This document shows positions 41,499-51,300 of a DNA stretch of 64,000 nucleotides, in pieces. Numbering within the stretch: the first letter of the stretch is position 1; every line of letters begins with the position of its first letter. Both the position numbers and the translations under genes were made by a program. Under the pieces are notes generated by a model, which saw only the letters and a list, made by a program, of their open reading frames with translations, searched no databases and was not told the DNA's origin. The DNA comes from Paracidovorax wautersii (lineage in GTDB: Bacteria > Pseudomonadota > Gammaproteobacteria > Burkholderiales > Burkholderiaceae_C). Location: NCBI GenBank assembly GCA_009912175.1, contig WNDQ01000001.1, positions 124,001 through 188,000 of the forward strand. Reading direction: 5' to 3'.

Positions 41499-42020
41499 TC
41501 AGTCCTCCTGCCCTTTCACGGGCATGAGGGGCATGGTCGTTCCCAAGCGCGGCATCAGCACGCCGAACACCCGCAGGCAGGCGGCGATGTCCTCGTCGGC
41601 AATGCCCGCATAGAGCGTGCCGCGCAGCCCATGCAGGACGGCCTCGATGTCGGCGCGGGCCTGGACGCCCTCGGGCGTGAGGTGCAACGTCTTGGCGCGG
41701 CGGTCGAGCGGGTCTTCGCGCCGCAGCACCAGCCCGGCCTCGACCAAGCGATCGAGCGTGCGCACCAGCGACGGGCCCTCGATGCTGATGGCCTCGGCCA
41801 GCGCGCCCTGGCGCACGCCGTCACCCAGCCGGCCAATGAACACCAGCGGCCAGGCCATGGCGTGCGACAGACCATGGGCGGCCACCGCCTTGTCGGCCGC
41901 GGCGCGGTAGCCGCGCTGCAGCACGCCCAACGACATGCTCAGCGCCATGAGCGCCGCGTTGCGGTCGAACGTGTCCGTGGGCCCGTTCGGTTCGCTGGAG
42001 GAAATAAGGTCTGCGGTCAT
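41499..42020 (-). CDS. MarR family transcriptional regulator
   Basis: GVRQGALAEAISIEGPSLVRTLDRLVEAGLVLRREDPLDRRAKTLHLTPEG. Confidence 0.93.
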   Translation of the reverse strand: MTADLISSSEPNGPTDTFDRNAALMALSMSLGVLQRGYRAAADKAVAAHGLSHAMAWPLVFIGRLGDGVRQGALAEAISIEGPSLVRTLDRLVEAGLVLRREDPLDRRAKTLHLTPEGVQARADIEAVLHGLRGTLYAGIADEDIAACLRVFGVLMPRLGTTMPLMPVKGQED

Positions 42021-42069
42021 GGAAAGACGCCATTCCTGCGAACCACAGCCCCTGTCGGGGCTGGATCCT

Positions 42070-42090
42070 GGGAATGGCTTTTTGATAGTT
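42070..42090. promoter_or_regulatory. Candidate MarR operator
   Basis: gatagttagcttgctatc imperfect palindrome (gatag...ctatc, inner tagcttgcta) upstream of the marR-efflux operon. Confidence 0.35.
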
Positions 42091-42230
42091 AGCTTGCTAT
42101 CTATTGTAGCGGCAAATGCACGGCCTTGCAGGACGGGAATAAAACCGGGATCAGAACCGCCTGAATGGCGCGTTCTTCGCTATCAAAAATAGTAGGGGAT
42201 CGTGTGTGCAATCGCCGCAGGCGAAAGTGT

Positions 42231-42545
42231 GAAGTACGCCGATAAGCCGGATTCTGTGCACGGCGGTTGCCCGCCGCGTGACCGCCATTAATCTGGGCCG
42301 GGTGTCGCCACACCGGCTCGATGCTACCTACCCGTGGACTCAGCGGGCCGCCTCGATGTCCACCTATTTGGTATTGCTGCGCGTAGAGATTGCCCGTTTC
42401 ACCCGAACTGAATCGGCTCGTCTCTGTTGCTCTGATCCTCACCTCACGGTGGAGAGGTGTTACCTCCTACGCTGCCCTGTGCAGTCCGGACGTTCCTCCA
42501 GTGCCGTGTTTCCACGCTTGCACCAGCGGCGGTCTGGCGTACTTC
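42231..42545 (-). ncRNA. rnpB: RNase P RNA, bacterial class A
   Basis: Minus strand starts gaagtacgccagaccgccgctgg, contains ggaggaacgtccggactgcacagggcag and gtaggaggtaacacc, ends cagaatccggcttatcggcgtacttc; 5' and 3' ends pair as P1. Confidence 0.95.
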
Positions 42546-42638
42546 ACGGCGGCGATTATCGTCGATCGCCACGTGCGGCTGACGGTCACATGCGCAGGCA
42601 ACGCCGTCCTACAACGCGGGCATGCCTGCTGCGCCAAG

Positions 42639-43937
42639 ATGATGGACCAGGACAGTTTCATGGATACCGACGAAGCACCATCCCCGCGCCCAGGCTTGCG
42701 CGAACGTTGGCGCCGCAAAAGCGCCCCGTCGCGCTGGACCGCCGGCAATGCCTTCGAGCTGCTGGAAAACGGCGAAGCCTACTTTCCCGCCGTCAACGCG
42801 GCCCTTGCCCGCGCGCGGCGCGAAGTGGTGATCGAGACTTTCATCCTGTTCGAGGACAAGGTTGGCCTGGCGCTGCATGCGCAACCGCTGGCCGCCGCGC
42901 AGCGCGGCGTGGACGTGCACCTGCTGGTCGACGGCTACGGCTCGTTCGAACTGTCCCCGGACTTCATCGGCAGCCTGATCGCCGCGGGCGTGCAGTTGCG
43001 CGTGTTCGACCCGGGCCAGAAGGTAATGGGCCAGCGCCTGAACGTGCTGCGCCGCATGCACCGCAAGATCGTGGTGGTCGATGGCGAACTGGCCTTCATC
43101 GGCGGCATCAACTTCAGCGCCGACCACCTGGCCGACTGGGGGCCGTTGGCCAAACAGGACTACGCCACGGCGGTGCGCGGCCCCCTGGTGCGGCAGATCC
43201 GCGACTTCGTGTTCCGCGCCATCGACAGCCGGCCCCGGCCCGACAACCACGACCTGGGCGAGCACACCGAGCGGGGCGACATGCATGCCCTGTTCGTCAC
43301 CCGCGACAATCACCGCCATGCCACCGACATCGAGCGCCACTACCAGATCGCGCTGCGCGCCGCGCGCCAGCGCGTGGTCATCGCCAATGCCTATTTTTTC
43401 CCGGGCTACCGCTTCATCCGCAGCCTGCGCCGCGCGGCGCTGCGCGGCGTCGACGTGCGGCTGATCCTGCAGGGTGAGCCGGACATGCCCATCGTCAAGA
43501 CCGCCGCCCGCCTGCTCTACGACCATCTGCTGCGCGCCGGCGTGAAGATCTACGAATACAGCGAACGCCCGCTGCACGGCAAGGTGGCGCTGGTGGACGA
43601 CGCGTGGGCGACCATCGGCTCGAGCAACCTCGACCCGCTGAGCCTGTCGCTCAACCTGGAGGCCAACGTGGTGGTGCGCGACCGCGCCTTCAACCAGACC
43701 CTGCATGAACGACTCGATCATCTGATGCGGCATGGCTGCCAGCCCGTGCAGGCACCGCCCGAGCCGCGCTGGAACGGCCTGCGGCTGGTGCGCAGCTACT
43801 GCGTCTTCCACGTGCTGCGCTGGTTTCCGACCTGGGCCGGCTGGCTGCCGCGCCACCGCCCCACCATCACCCTGGCCCAGGCCGAGGCGGCGCGCAAGGC
43901 GAGCGACCGCGACACGCCAGCCTCGGCGTCGACCTGA
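42639..43937 (+). CDS. clsB: Cardiolipin synthase ClsB-like (phospholipase D family)
   Basis: Two HKD motifs HRKIVVVDGELAFIGGINFS and HGKVALVDDAWATIGSSNLD; start reassigned to 42639 downstream of rnpB. Confidence 0.94.
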   Translation: MMDQDSFMDTDEAPSPRPGLRERWRRKSAPSRWTAGNAFELLENGEAYFPAVNAALARARREVVIETFILFEDKVGLALHAQPLAAAQRGVDVHLLVDGYGSFELSPDFIGSLIAAGVQLRVFDPGQKVMGQRLNVLRRMHRKIVVVDGELAFIGGINFSADHLADWGPLAKQDYATAVRGPLVRQIRDFVFRAIDSRPRPDNHDLGEHTERGDMHALFVTRDNHRHATDIERHYQIALRAARQRVVIANAYFFPGYRFIRSLRRAALRGVDVRLILQGEPDMPIVKTAARLLYDHLLRAGVKIYEYSERPLHGKVALVDDAWATIGSSNLDPLSLSLNLEANVVVRDRAFNQTLHERLDHLMRHGCQPVQAPPEPRWNGLRLVRSYCVFHVLRWFPTWAGWLPRHRPTITLAQAEAARKASDRDTPASAST

Positions 43938-43945
43938 GCGTCGCC

Positions 43946-45010
43946 ATGGCTTCTTCCGACATGGGAACCCTCAAGAACCGCGCGGTGCCCCGCTCCGACC
44001 CCCACCCCGATCCGCCAGTCCGCCTCGTCGACCGGGCCCCACCCGGGCGCCTGGCACGCCTGCGCGCAAGACCGTGGTGGTCCTGGCTGACGCGCGGTCT
44101 GGCCGCCGTTTTTCTCACGCTGGTGGCCGTGCTGCTGCTGCGGCTGGCGCGCGGCATCGACTGGCTGGCGGTGTGGCAGGCCTTCAGGGCGCTGCCGCTG
44201 CCGGCAGTGGCGGCCGCGGCCGGCCTGTGCGCGGCCAGCCATCTGGTCTACAGCACCTTCGATTTGTTCGGCCGCCGCTACAGCGGCCATCGGCTGTCGG
44301 TGGCGCAGACGCTGGGCATCACACTGGTCAGCTATCCCTTCACGCTCAACCTGGGCTCCATCGTCGGCGGTGCGTCGGCACGCTACCGGCTGTATTCGCT
44401 GCGCGGCGTGCGCCTCGGCCAGATCGGTCAGATCGGTCAGATCGTCGGCCTGAGTATCGTGACCAACTGGCTGGGCTATTTTGCGCTGGCCGGCGGTCTG
44501 GTCTGGCTGTGGCAGCCCAGCCTGCCGGACCGCTGGCAGCTCGGCCATGCGGGCCTGCAGGCGATGGGCGTCCTGCTGGCCGCGCTGGTGGTGGGCTACG
44601 TCGCGCTGTGCGTCTGGCGGCGCGGGCGCCCGCTCATGCTGCGCGGCCATGCCTTCCCCTTGCCCGGCTGGCGCGCGGCACTGCTGCAGACGGCGCTGTC
44701 GGCGCTCAACTGGTCGCTCATGGGCACGGCCGTGTGGGTGCTCACGCAGCAGCAAGTGCCTTTTGCCGCCGGGCTGGCCACCGTGATGCTGGGCGCCGTG
44801 GTGGGGCTGGTGTCGCGCGTGCCCGCCGGGCTGGGCGTGATCGAGGTCGTCGGCACGGCCATCCTGGCCGTCAGCCTGCCGCGCGCCGAGGCGCTGGCCG
44901 CCGTGCTCGCCTACCGCACGCTGTATTTTTTTGCGCCGCTGGTGCTGGCCGCGGTGGCCTTCGGCGTGCTGGAACTGCGTCAACGTCAGCGTCAGCGGCG
45001 CAAGGCCTGA
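43946..45010 (+). CDS. YbhN/LPG-synthase-TM (UPF0104) family membrane protein
   Basis: TLVSYPFTLNLGSIVGGASARYRLYSLRGVRLGQIGQI...SRVPAGLGVIEVVGTAIL; follows clsB as in the E. coli ybhO-ybhN order. Confidence 0.9.
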   Translation: MASSDMGTLKNRAVPRSDPHPDPPVRLVDRAPPGRLARLRARPWWSWLTRGLAAVFLTLVAVLLLRLARGIDWLAVWQAFRALPLPAVAAAAGLCAASHLVYSTFDLFGRRYSGHRLSVAQTLGITLVSYPFTLNLGSIVGGASARYRLYSLRGVRLGQIGQIGQIVGLSIVTNWLGYFALAGGLVWLWQPSLPDRWQLGHAGLQAMGVLLAALVVGYVALCVWRRGRPLMLRGHAFPLPGWRAALLQTALSALNWSLMGTAVWVLTQQQVPFAAGLATVMLGAVVGLVSRVPAGLGVIEVVGTAILAVSLPRAEALAAVLAYRTLYFFAPLVLAAVAFGVLELRQRQRQRRKA

Positions 45011-45019
45011 GAACCTGTT

Positions 45020-45652
45020 TCAGTCCTCGTCGAAACCCCGCACGTGCTCGGCCTTGAACACCGGCAGCGCCAGCTTGTAGCGGATCGCCAGCAGCCGCAT
45101 GACGAAACCGATCGTCACCGCCACCAGCATCGCCGTGTCGTGATCCAGGCCCCCGCGCTGCAGGCCGACGTAGGCCACGCCCGTGACCAGCGAGACCGAG
45201 GCATACAGGTCGCGCCGCAGCACCAGCGGCACCTGGTTGCACAGCACGTCGCGCAGCAGGCCGCCGAAGATGCCCGTGATCAAACCCATCAGCACCACGA
45301 TGACCACGTGCACGCCCAGCGAGGCGGCAACGTCGCAACCGATGACGGTGAAGGCCACCAGCCCCATGGCGTCGAGCACCAGAAAGGCCGACTTGAGCCG
45401 GTAGGCCTGCCGCGCCAGCGCCGCCGTGACGATGGCCGCGCCGATGGTGTAGGCCAGGTATTCGGGGTGGGCGACCCACCCCACCGGGTAGTGGCCCAGC
45501 AGCATGTCGCGCACCGAGCCCCCGCCCAGCGCGGTGACGGTGCCGATGAAGGCGATGCCGAACAGGTCCATGTTGCGGCGCATGCCCATGATGGCGCCCG
45601 AAGCCGCTTCGGCGGTGATGGCGATGAGGTAGACGATGCCCAGCAGTCCCAT
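45020..45652 (-). CDS. Trimeric intracellular cation channel / UPF0126 (YadS-like) family protein
   Basis: AITAEAASGAIMGMRRNMDLFGIAFIGTVTALGGGSVRDMLLGHYPVGWVAHPEYL. Confidence 0.94.
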   Translation of the reverse strand: MGLLGIVYLIAITAEAASGAIMGMRRNMDLFGIAFIGTVTALGGGSVRDMLLGHYPVGWVAHPEYLAYTIGAAIVTAALARQAYRLKSAFLVLDAMGLVAFTVIGCDVAASLGVHVVIVVLMGLITGIFGGLLRDVLCNQVPLVLRRDLYASVSLVTGVAYVGLQRGGLDHDTAMLVAVTIGFVMRLLAIRYKLALPVFKAEHVRGFDED

Positions 45653-45781
45653 GGTCTTTCTTGCTTCTCGTGATGGCGGCCCGAGGTCGGCCCGGGCGTG
45701 ATGCTAACGCCATGCCAGGACCGGGCACCGCGCCGCCTCCTTTAAAATTTGCGCCCCTTGCTTGATCAATACGAGCCCCCG

Positions 45782-47469
45782 ATGATCCGAATCGCCGAAC
45801 TCAAACTCCCCCTGGACCACCCCGCAGACGACCTCGCGCTGCAGGCCGCGCGCACGCTGGACGTGCCGCGCGAACAACTGGCCCACGTGCACGTGCACGT
45901 GCACAAGCGCAGCTTCGACGCGCGCAAGGCCGACCTGCTGTGCGTCTACATCGTGGACGTGACGCTGGCCGACCCCGCCGCCGAAGCCGCCCTGCTGGCG
46001 CGCCACGCCGGCCACCCGTACATCCGCCCCTCGCCCGACATGACCTATTACCCGGTTGGCTCCGCGCCGGCCACGCAGGCGAGCCGGCCGGTGGTCGTGG
46101 GCTTTGGTCCCTGCGGCATCTTCGCGGCGCTGCTGCTGGCGCAGATGGGCTTTCGGCCCATCGTGCTCGAACGCGGCAAGACCGTGCGCCAGCGCACCCG
46201 GGACACCTGGGGCCTGTGGCGCAAGAGCACGCTCAACCCTGAATCGAACGTGCAGTTCGGCGAAGGCGGCGACGGCACGTTTTCGGACGGCAAGCTTTAC
46301 AGCCAGATCAAGGACCCGCGCCACCTGGGCCGCAAGGTGATGGAGGAGTTCGTCAAGGCCGGCGCGCCCGAAGAAATCCTCTACATCGCCCACCCGCACA
46401 TCGGCACCTTCAAGCTGGTCAAGGTGGTCGAGAACATCCGCGCGCAGATCGTGGCGCTGGGCGGCGAGATCCGCTTCGAGCAGCGCGTGACCGACCTGCT
46501 GCTCGAGCCCGAAGCCGACGGCGGCCAGCGCCTGCGCGGCCTGGTGGTGCTGGACCAGGCCACCGGGCAGACGCACGAATTGCGCACCGACAGTGCCATC
46601 CTGGCGCTGGGCCACAGCTCGCGCGACACCTTCCAGATGCTGCACCGGCGCGGCGTGTATGTCGAAGCCAAGCCCTTTTCCGTGGCTTTCGGGTCGAGCA
46701 CCCGCAGGGGCTGATCGACCGCGCGCGCTGGGGCCGGCATGCCGGCCACCCGCTGCTGGGCGCGGCCGACTACAAGCTCGTGCACCACGCCAGCAATGGC
46801 CGGGCCGTCTACAGCTTCTGCATGTGCCCGGGCGGCACCGTGGTGGCGGCCACCAGCGAGCCCGGCCGTGTGGTCACCAACGGCATGAGCCAGTACTCGC
46901 GCAACGAACGCAATGCCAACGCGGGCATCGTCGTCGGCATCGACCCGGCCGACTACCACACCGACTACGGCCTGCTCGAAGACGTGCCGCCCCAAGCCAG
47001 CGGCCAGCCGCACCCGCTGGCCGGCCTGGAACTGCAGCGCCGGCTCGAAACCCGCGCTTTCGAGCTGGGCGGCGGCGACTACCACGCGCCGGGGCAACTC
47101 GTGGGCGACTTCGTGGCCGGCCGGCCCTCGACCGATTTCGGCAGCGTCACGCCGTCGTACAAGCCCGGCGTGCGCCTGGGCAGCCTGCATGGCGCGCTGC
47201 CGGCCTACGCGATCGAGGCCATGCGCGAAGCCTTCCCGGCCTTCGGCAAGAAGATCAAGGGTTTTGACATGCCCGACGCCGTGCTCACCGGCGTGGAAAC
47301 ACGCACCTCGTCGCCCATCCGCATCACGCGCGGCGACGACTGCCAGAGCCTGAATGTGCGCGGCCTGTTCCCGGCCGGCGAAGGCGCGGGCTATGCCGGC
47401 GGCATCCTGTCGGCGGGCGTGGACGGCATCAAGGTCGCCGAGGCCGTGGCGCGCGACCAGATCGGCTGA
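45782..47469 (+). pseudogene. NAD(P)/FAD-dependent oxidoreductase, split by a 1-nt deletion at about 46684
   Basis: Frame A: VVVGFGPCGIFAALLLAQMGFRPIVLERGKTVRQRTRDTWGLW...GVYVEAKPFSV; frame B: GFRVEHPQGLIDRARWGRHAGHPLLGAADYKLVHHASNGRAVYSFCMCPGGTVVAATSEPGRVVTNGMS. Confidence 0.88.
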
Positions 47470-47539
47470 TGGACGGGGAGACGGGCTGCGCCATTGCGCG
47501 CTAGCATGGCTGCTTCGACCACTGCAGCAGCCACGCGCC

Positions 47540-48175
47540 ATGACCCAGGCCCCCGACTTCCATTTCTACGAACCGCGCCTGGGCCACGGCCTGCCGCACG
47601 ACCCGTTCAACGCCATCGTCGGCCCGCGCCCCATCGGCTGGATCGGCTCGCTCAGCGCTGAAGGCCGGCCCAACCTCGCGCCCTACAGCTTCTTCAACGG
47701 CTTCAACTACACGCCGCCCATCGTGGGCTTTGCCAGCGTCGGCTGGAAGGACAGCGTGCGCAACATCGAAGCCACGCGCGAGTTCACCTGGAACCTGGCC
47801 ACACGCGAACTGGCCGAGGCCATGAACACCAGCTCGGCCGCCGTCTCGCCCGAGGTCAACGAATTCACGCTCGCCGGCCTGCAGCCCGCCCGCTCGCAAT
47901 TGATCGCGGCGCCGCGCGTGGCGGCCAGCCCGGTGTCCTTCGAATGCCGGCTCACGCAGCTGATTCAACTGCAGTCGTCGCACGGCGAGCCCGTCGAGAC
48001 CTGGCTGGTCCTGGGCGAAGTCGTCGGCGTGCACATCCGCGCCGATGCGCTGGACCAGGGCATCTACGACCCCGCCGCCACCCACACCATCCTGCGCGCG
48101 GGCGGTCCGGCCGACTACTTCGAAGTCACGGCCGCCACGCGTTTCCAGATGCGCCGGCCCCGGGTCGAGAACTGA
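47540..48175 (+). CDS. Flavin reductase family protein
   Basis: NAIVGPRPIGWIGSLSAEGRPNLAPYSFFNGFNYTPPIVGFAS. Confidence 0.94.
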   Translation: MTQAPDFHFYEPRLGHGLPHDPFNAIVGPRPIGWIGSLSAEGRPNLAPYSFFNGFNYTPPIVGFASVGWKDSVRNIEATREFTWNLATRELAEAMNTSSAAVSPEVNEFTLAGLQPARSQLIAAPRVAASPVSFECRLTQLIQLQSSHGEPVETWLVLGEVVGVHIRADALDQGIYDPAATHTILRAGGPADYFEVTAATRFQMRRPRVEN

Positions 48176-48367
48176 GCCCCCGGCGACTTCGAACCGGTTC
48201 TTACTACAAAAGCATTCAAAGCCCCGCCTTCTGACCCGCTCCTGCCGCCAAAACCTCTGAAACGCCCAATCCCTGGCCTATCATCGCTCCCAAACAGGGA
48301 GTCTTGATTTCGAACGGATTGACGATTTTGATGGGGACCGCCGCCACGCCGCGGCCAGGGAGCGAAC

Positions 48368-51300
48368 TTGAGCCTCAGCCACCTTCTGGCCCACGTCCAC
48401 GACGCGGCCGCCAACCTGCCACAGACCGATCCGCAGGCCACGGCGCCCTGCGTGCTGTTTCTCTCGGCCAGCGACGGCCGCAGCCGCGCCCGCACCATCT
48501 CCGCCCGCGCGCCCACCTTTGCCCAGGCCTGGCAGCAGGCCGCGCAAAACCTGCAGCGCGTCTTGCGGCAGGACAAAATCATTCCGCAATGGCTGCGTGT
48601 CGACCGTGTTGATCAAACCCAGGCGGTCGACTGGGGCACATTGCGCGCTGCGCTGGGCAAAACCAAACGCAATTACTTTCCTTACGGCATTGCACTAGAC
48701 GCCGAATTCCGCATGGCCATGCTGGAGCCAGAATTGGGTGCCCACGCCTTGCTCTACGACAGCGCGCAAGACGAGTGCACTCCCAATGCGACCAATCTCA
48801 AAACCTATGGTCAGTGGCGTTTTCGACAGCCATTGAGCTGGCCCGTATCTGACACGGTGCCTGCCTGGCTGTTCACCACGCAAGCGCTCTTCAGTGATGG
48901 GCACAGCTTGCATCTCATCGAACAAACCGGTCCCTACCGCGGCTATCGGAAAGTCCCGGACTGGAACGCCAACGCCGTCCAGGCCCTGGTCGTCACCGGC
49001 ACCGACTATCTGGCGCGCCAGGTCAAAACCTCGGGTGAGTACCACTACGGCTGGTTCCCCTGCTTTGACCGGCCCATTCCCACCTACAACGCCCTGCGCC
49101 ACGCCAGCTCGACCTACGCTCTGCTCGAAGGCTGGGAGTTGACACAGGAGCCCCGGCACCGGCAGGCCATCGAGCGCGCCTTGCGCGATCTCACGCGTCG
49201 GCTGATCCAGCCCGCCACGCTGCCCGACGGCAGCACGGCCGCCTTCCTGGTCGACACAGGCGACGAGATCAAGCTCGGCGGCAACGCCGTGTGCATTCTT
49301 GCGCTGGTGAAATACACCGAGTTGACCGGCGACCAACAATACCTGCCCCTGCTCGAACAACTGGCCCTGGGCATCGTGCACATGCAGCAGCCCGACGGCA
49401 GCTTTGTGCACGTGCTGCATCACCCGGGGCTGGGCCTCAAGGAACAGCAGCGCGCCATCTACTACGACGGCGAGGCCGCCTTCGGGCTGATGCGGCTCTA
49501 TGGGCTCACGCGCGACGCGCGCTGGCTGGCCTGTGTCGAGCGCGCCTTCGAACACTTCATCGCCGCCAAGCACTGGAAGGCCCACGACCACTGGCTGAGC
49601 TACTGCGTCAACGAACTGACGCTGTACCGGCCCGACGAGCGCTACTACCAGTTCGGGCTGGACAACGTCCGCGATCACCTGGACTTCGTGCTTGAGCGCA
49701 TCACCACCTTCCCGACGCTGCTTGAACTCATGATGGCTGCGCGCCAGATGATCGAGCGCCTGCAGGCAGACCCCGAGCACAGCCACCTGCTGGACGATTT
49801 CGATCGGGTCAAGTTCCACCAGGCACTCGAGCACCGGGCCCGCTACCTGCTCAACGGCCACTTCTGGCCCGAGCTGGCGATGTTCTTCAAGAACCCCGCG
49901 CGTATCCGCGGCGGTTTCTTCATCCGCCACCACGCCTTCCGTGTGCGCATCGACGATGTGGAGCACTACCTGTCGGGATATGTGGCGTATTGGAAGTATC
50001 TGACACGCAGCACCAAGCCCAACACACCAGTTCCTAACGTAACCGACGCGAAGCCAGTGGTAACCGCCAGCCACCGCGATACAAAACCACGCGCGCGTGC
50101 CGTGATTGCCTGGGGTGGCGACATCAACCTGGGACGCCGTCAACATTACATGACCCCCAAGCCGGGCCAGCCCCATGCGCTGGCCGGTATACCCGCCCTG
50201 CATGCAGCCGACCTCGCCATCGCCAACCTTGAGTGCGTGGTGGCGACCTCCGGAGAGACCGGTGTGGACAAGGGAGAGCAAGGGCCCTTCTATTACCGAG
50301 CCCGGCCGCAGATGCTGCGCGTCCTGCTCGACGCGGGTATCGGGATGGTGAGTGTGGCCAATAACCACGCTGGCGACTACGGACCGGCCGCGCTGGCCGA
50401 ACAGCGCCAGTGGTTGGATGCGGTGGGTGTGGGTCATGCTGGCTCGGGTGACTGCCTGGACGACGCTTTCCGTCCAGCATTGCACCGGGTGGGCGATCTG
50501 GTGGTGGCCCTATTTGCCATCGACACCACCCAAACACAGTTCGCGGCCACCCCTACGCGAGGAGGTATCGCACACCTCGACATCCGTCAGTCCCAACTCT
50601 GGCATGACCGGATGGCCCCTCTCATCGCCGAAGCACGGCAACGTGCCCACCTGGTGCTGGTGGCCGTCCACGCAGGCAAAAACTGGGCTGAAACGCCCAC
50701 CCGCGACGAGATCGCCGCCGCCCACGCGTTGATCGACGCCGGTGCCGACGCCGTGCTAGGTACATCGGCCCATGTAATACAAGGTATCGAGGTTTACAGG
50801 GAGCGCCCGATCATTCATGACGCGGGCAATCTTCTGTTCGACAGCCAGATCAAATACAGCGGCAGCGGCATGTTCCACCTGCATGTCAGTGCACACGGTG
50901 TCGAACAGGTCGATTTCATTCCTATCCATGTCGGTGTGGGCCACAGCGTGCAATTGCAGGACCAGCATGCCCGGGCGGCCGCGGATAGCTACATGCGTCA
51001 ATGCGCGGCACTGGGCGCCGAACTGAAGGCCACGCCCACAGGCGCGTCGCTCATGCTCTCGCCCCCCGAGCGGCCTGCCCCGGTCCAGGCATGGGCTGGC
51101 CCGCCCCCTCTTTTGCGGCCCGAAGTGCTTGATGCGCCGCCACCGATACAACCCCACTGGACGGTGGTACAGGTCCCGACGGATGCGGCTTTCCAGCCCA
51201 TCGAGCTCGGCCCTCTGCGCCTGCTGGGCATGCGGGTACGACCGGCCGCCAGCATCACCCAGCGGCAGATGATCTGGGTTGAAAGCTTCTGGTGCTGCAC

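Noticed and set aside
42278-42638. 5' parts of plus-strand ORFs 42278-43477 and 42390-43937 upstream of clsB
   Set aside because: They run antisense through rnpB; the clsB start is better placed at 42639.
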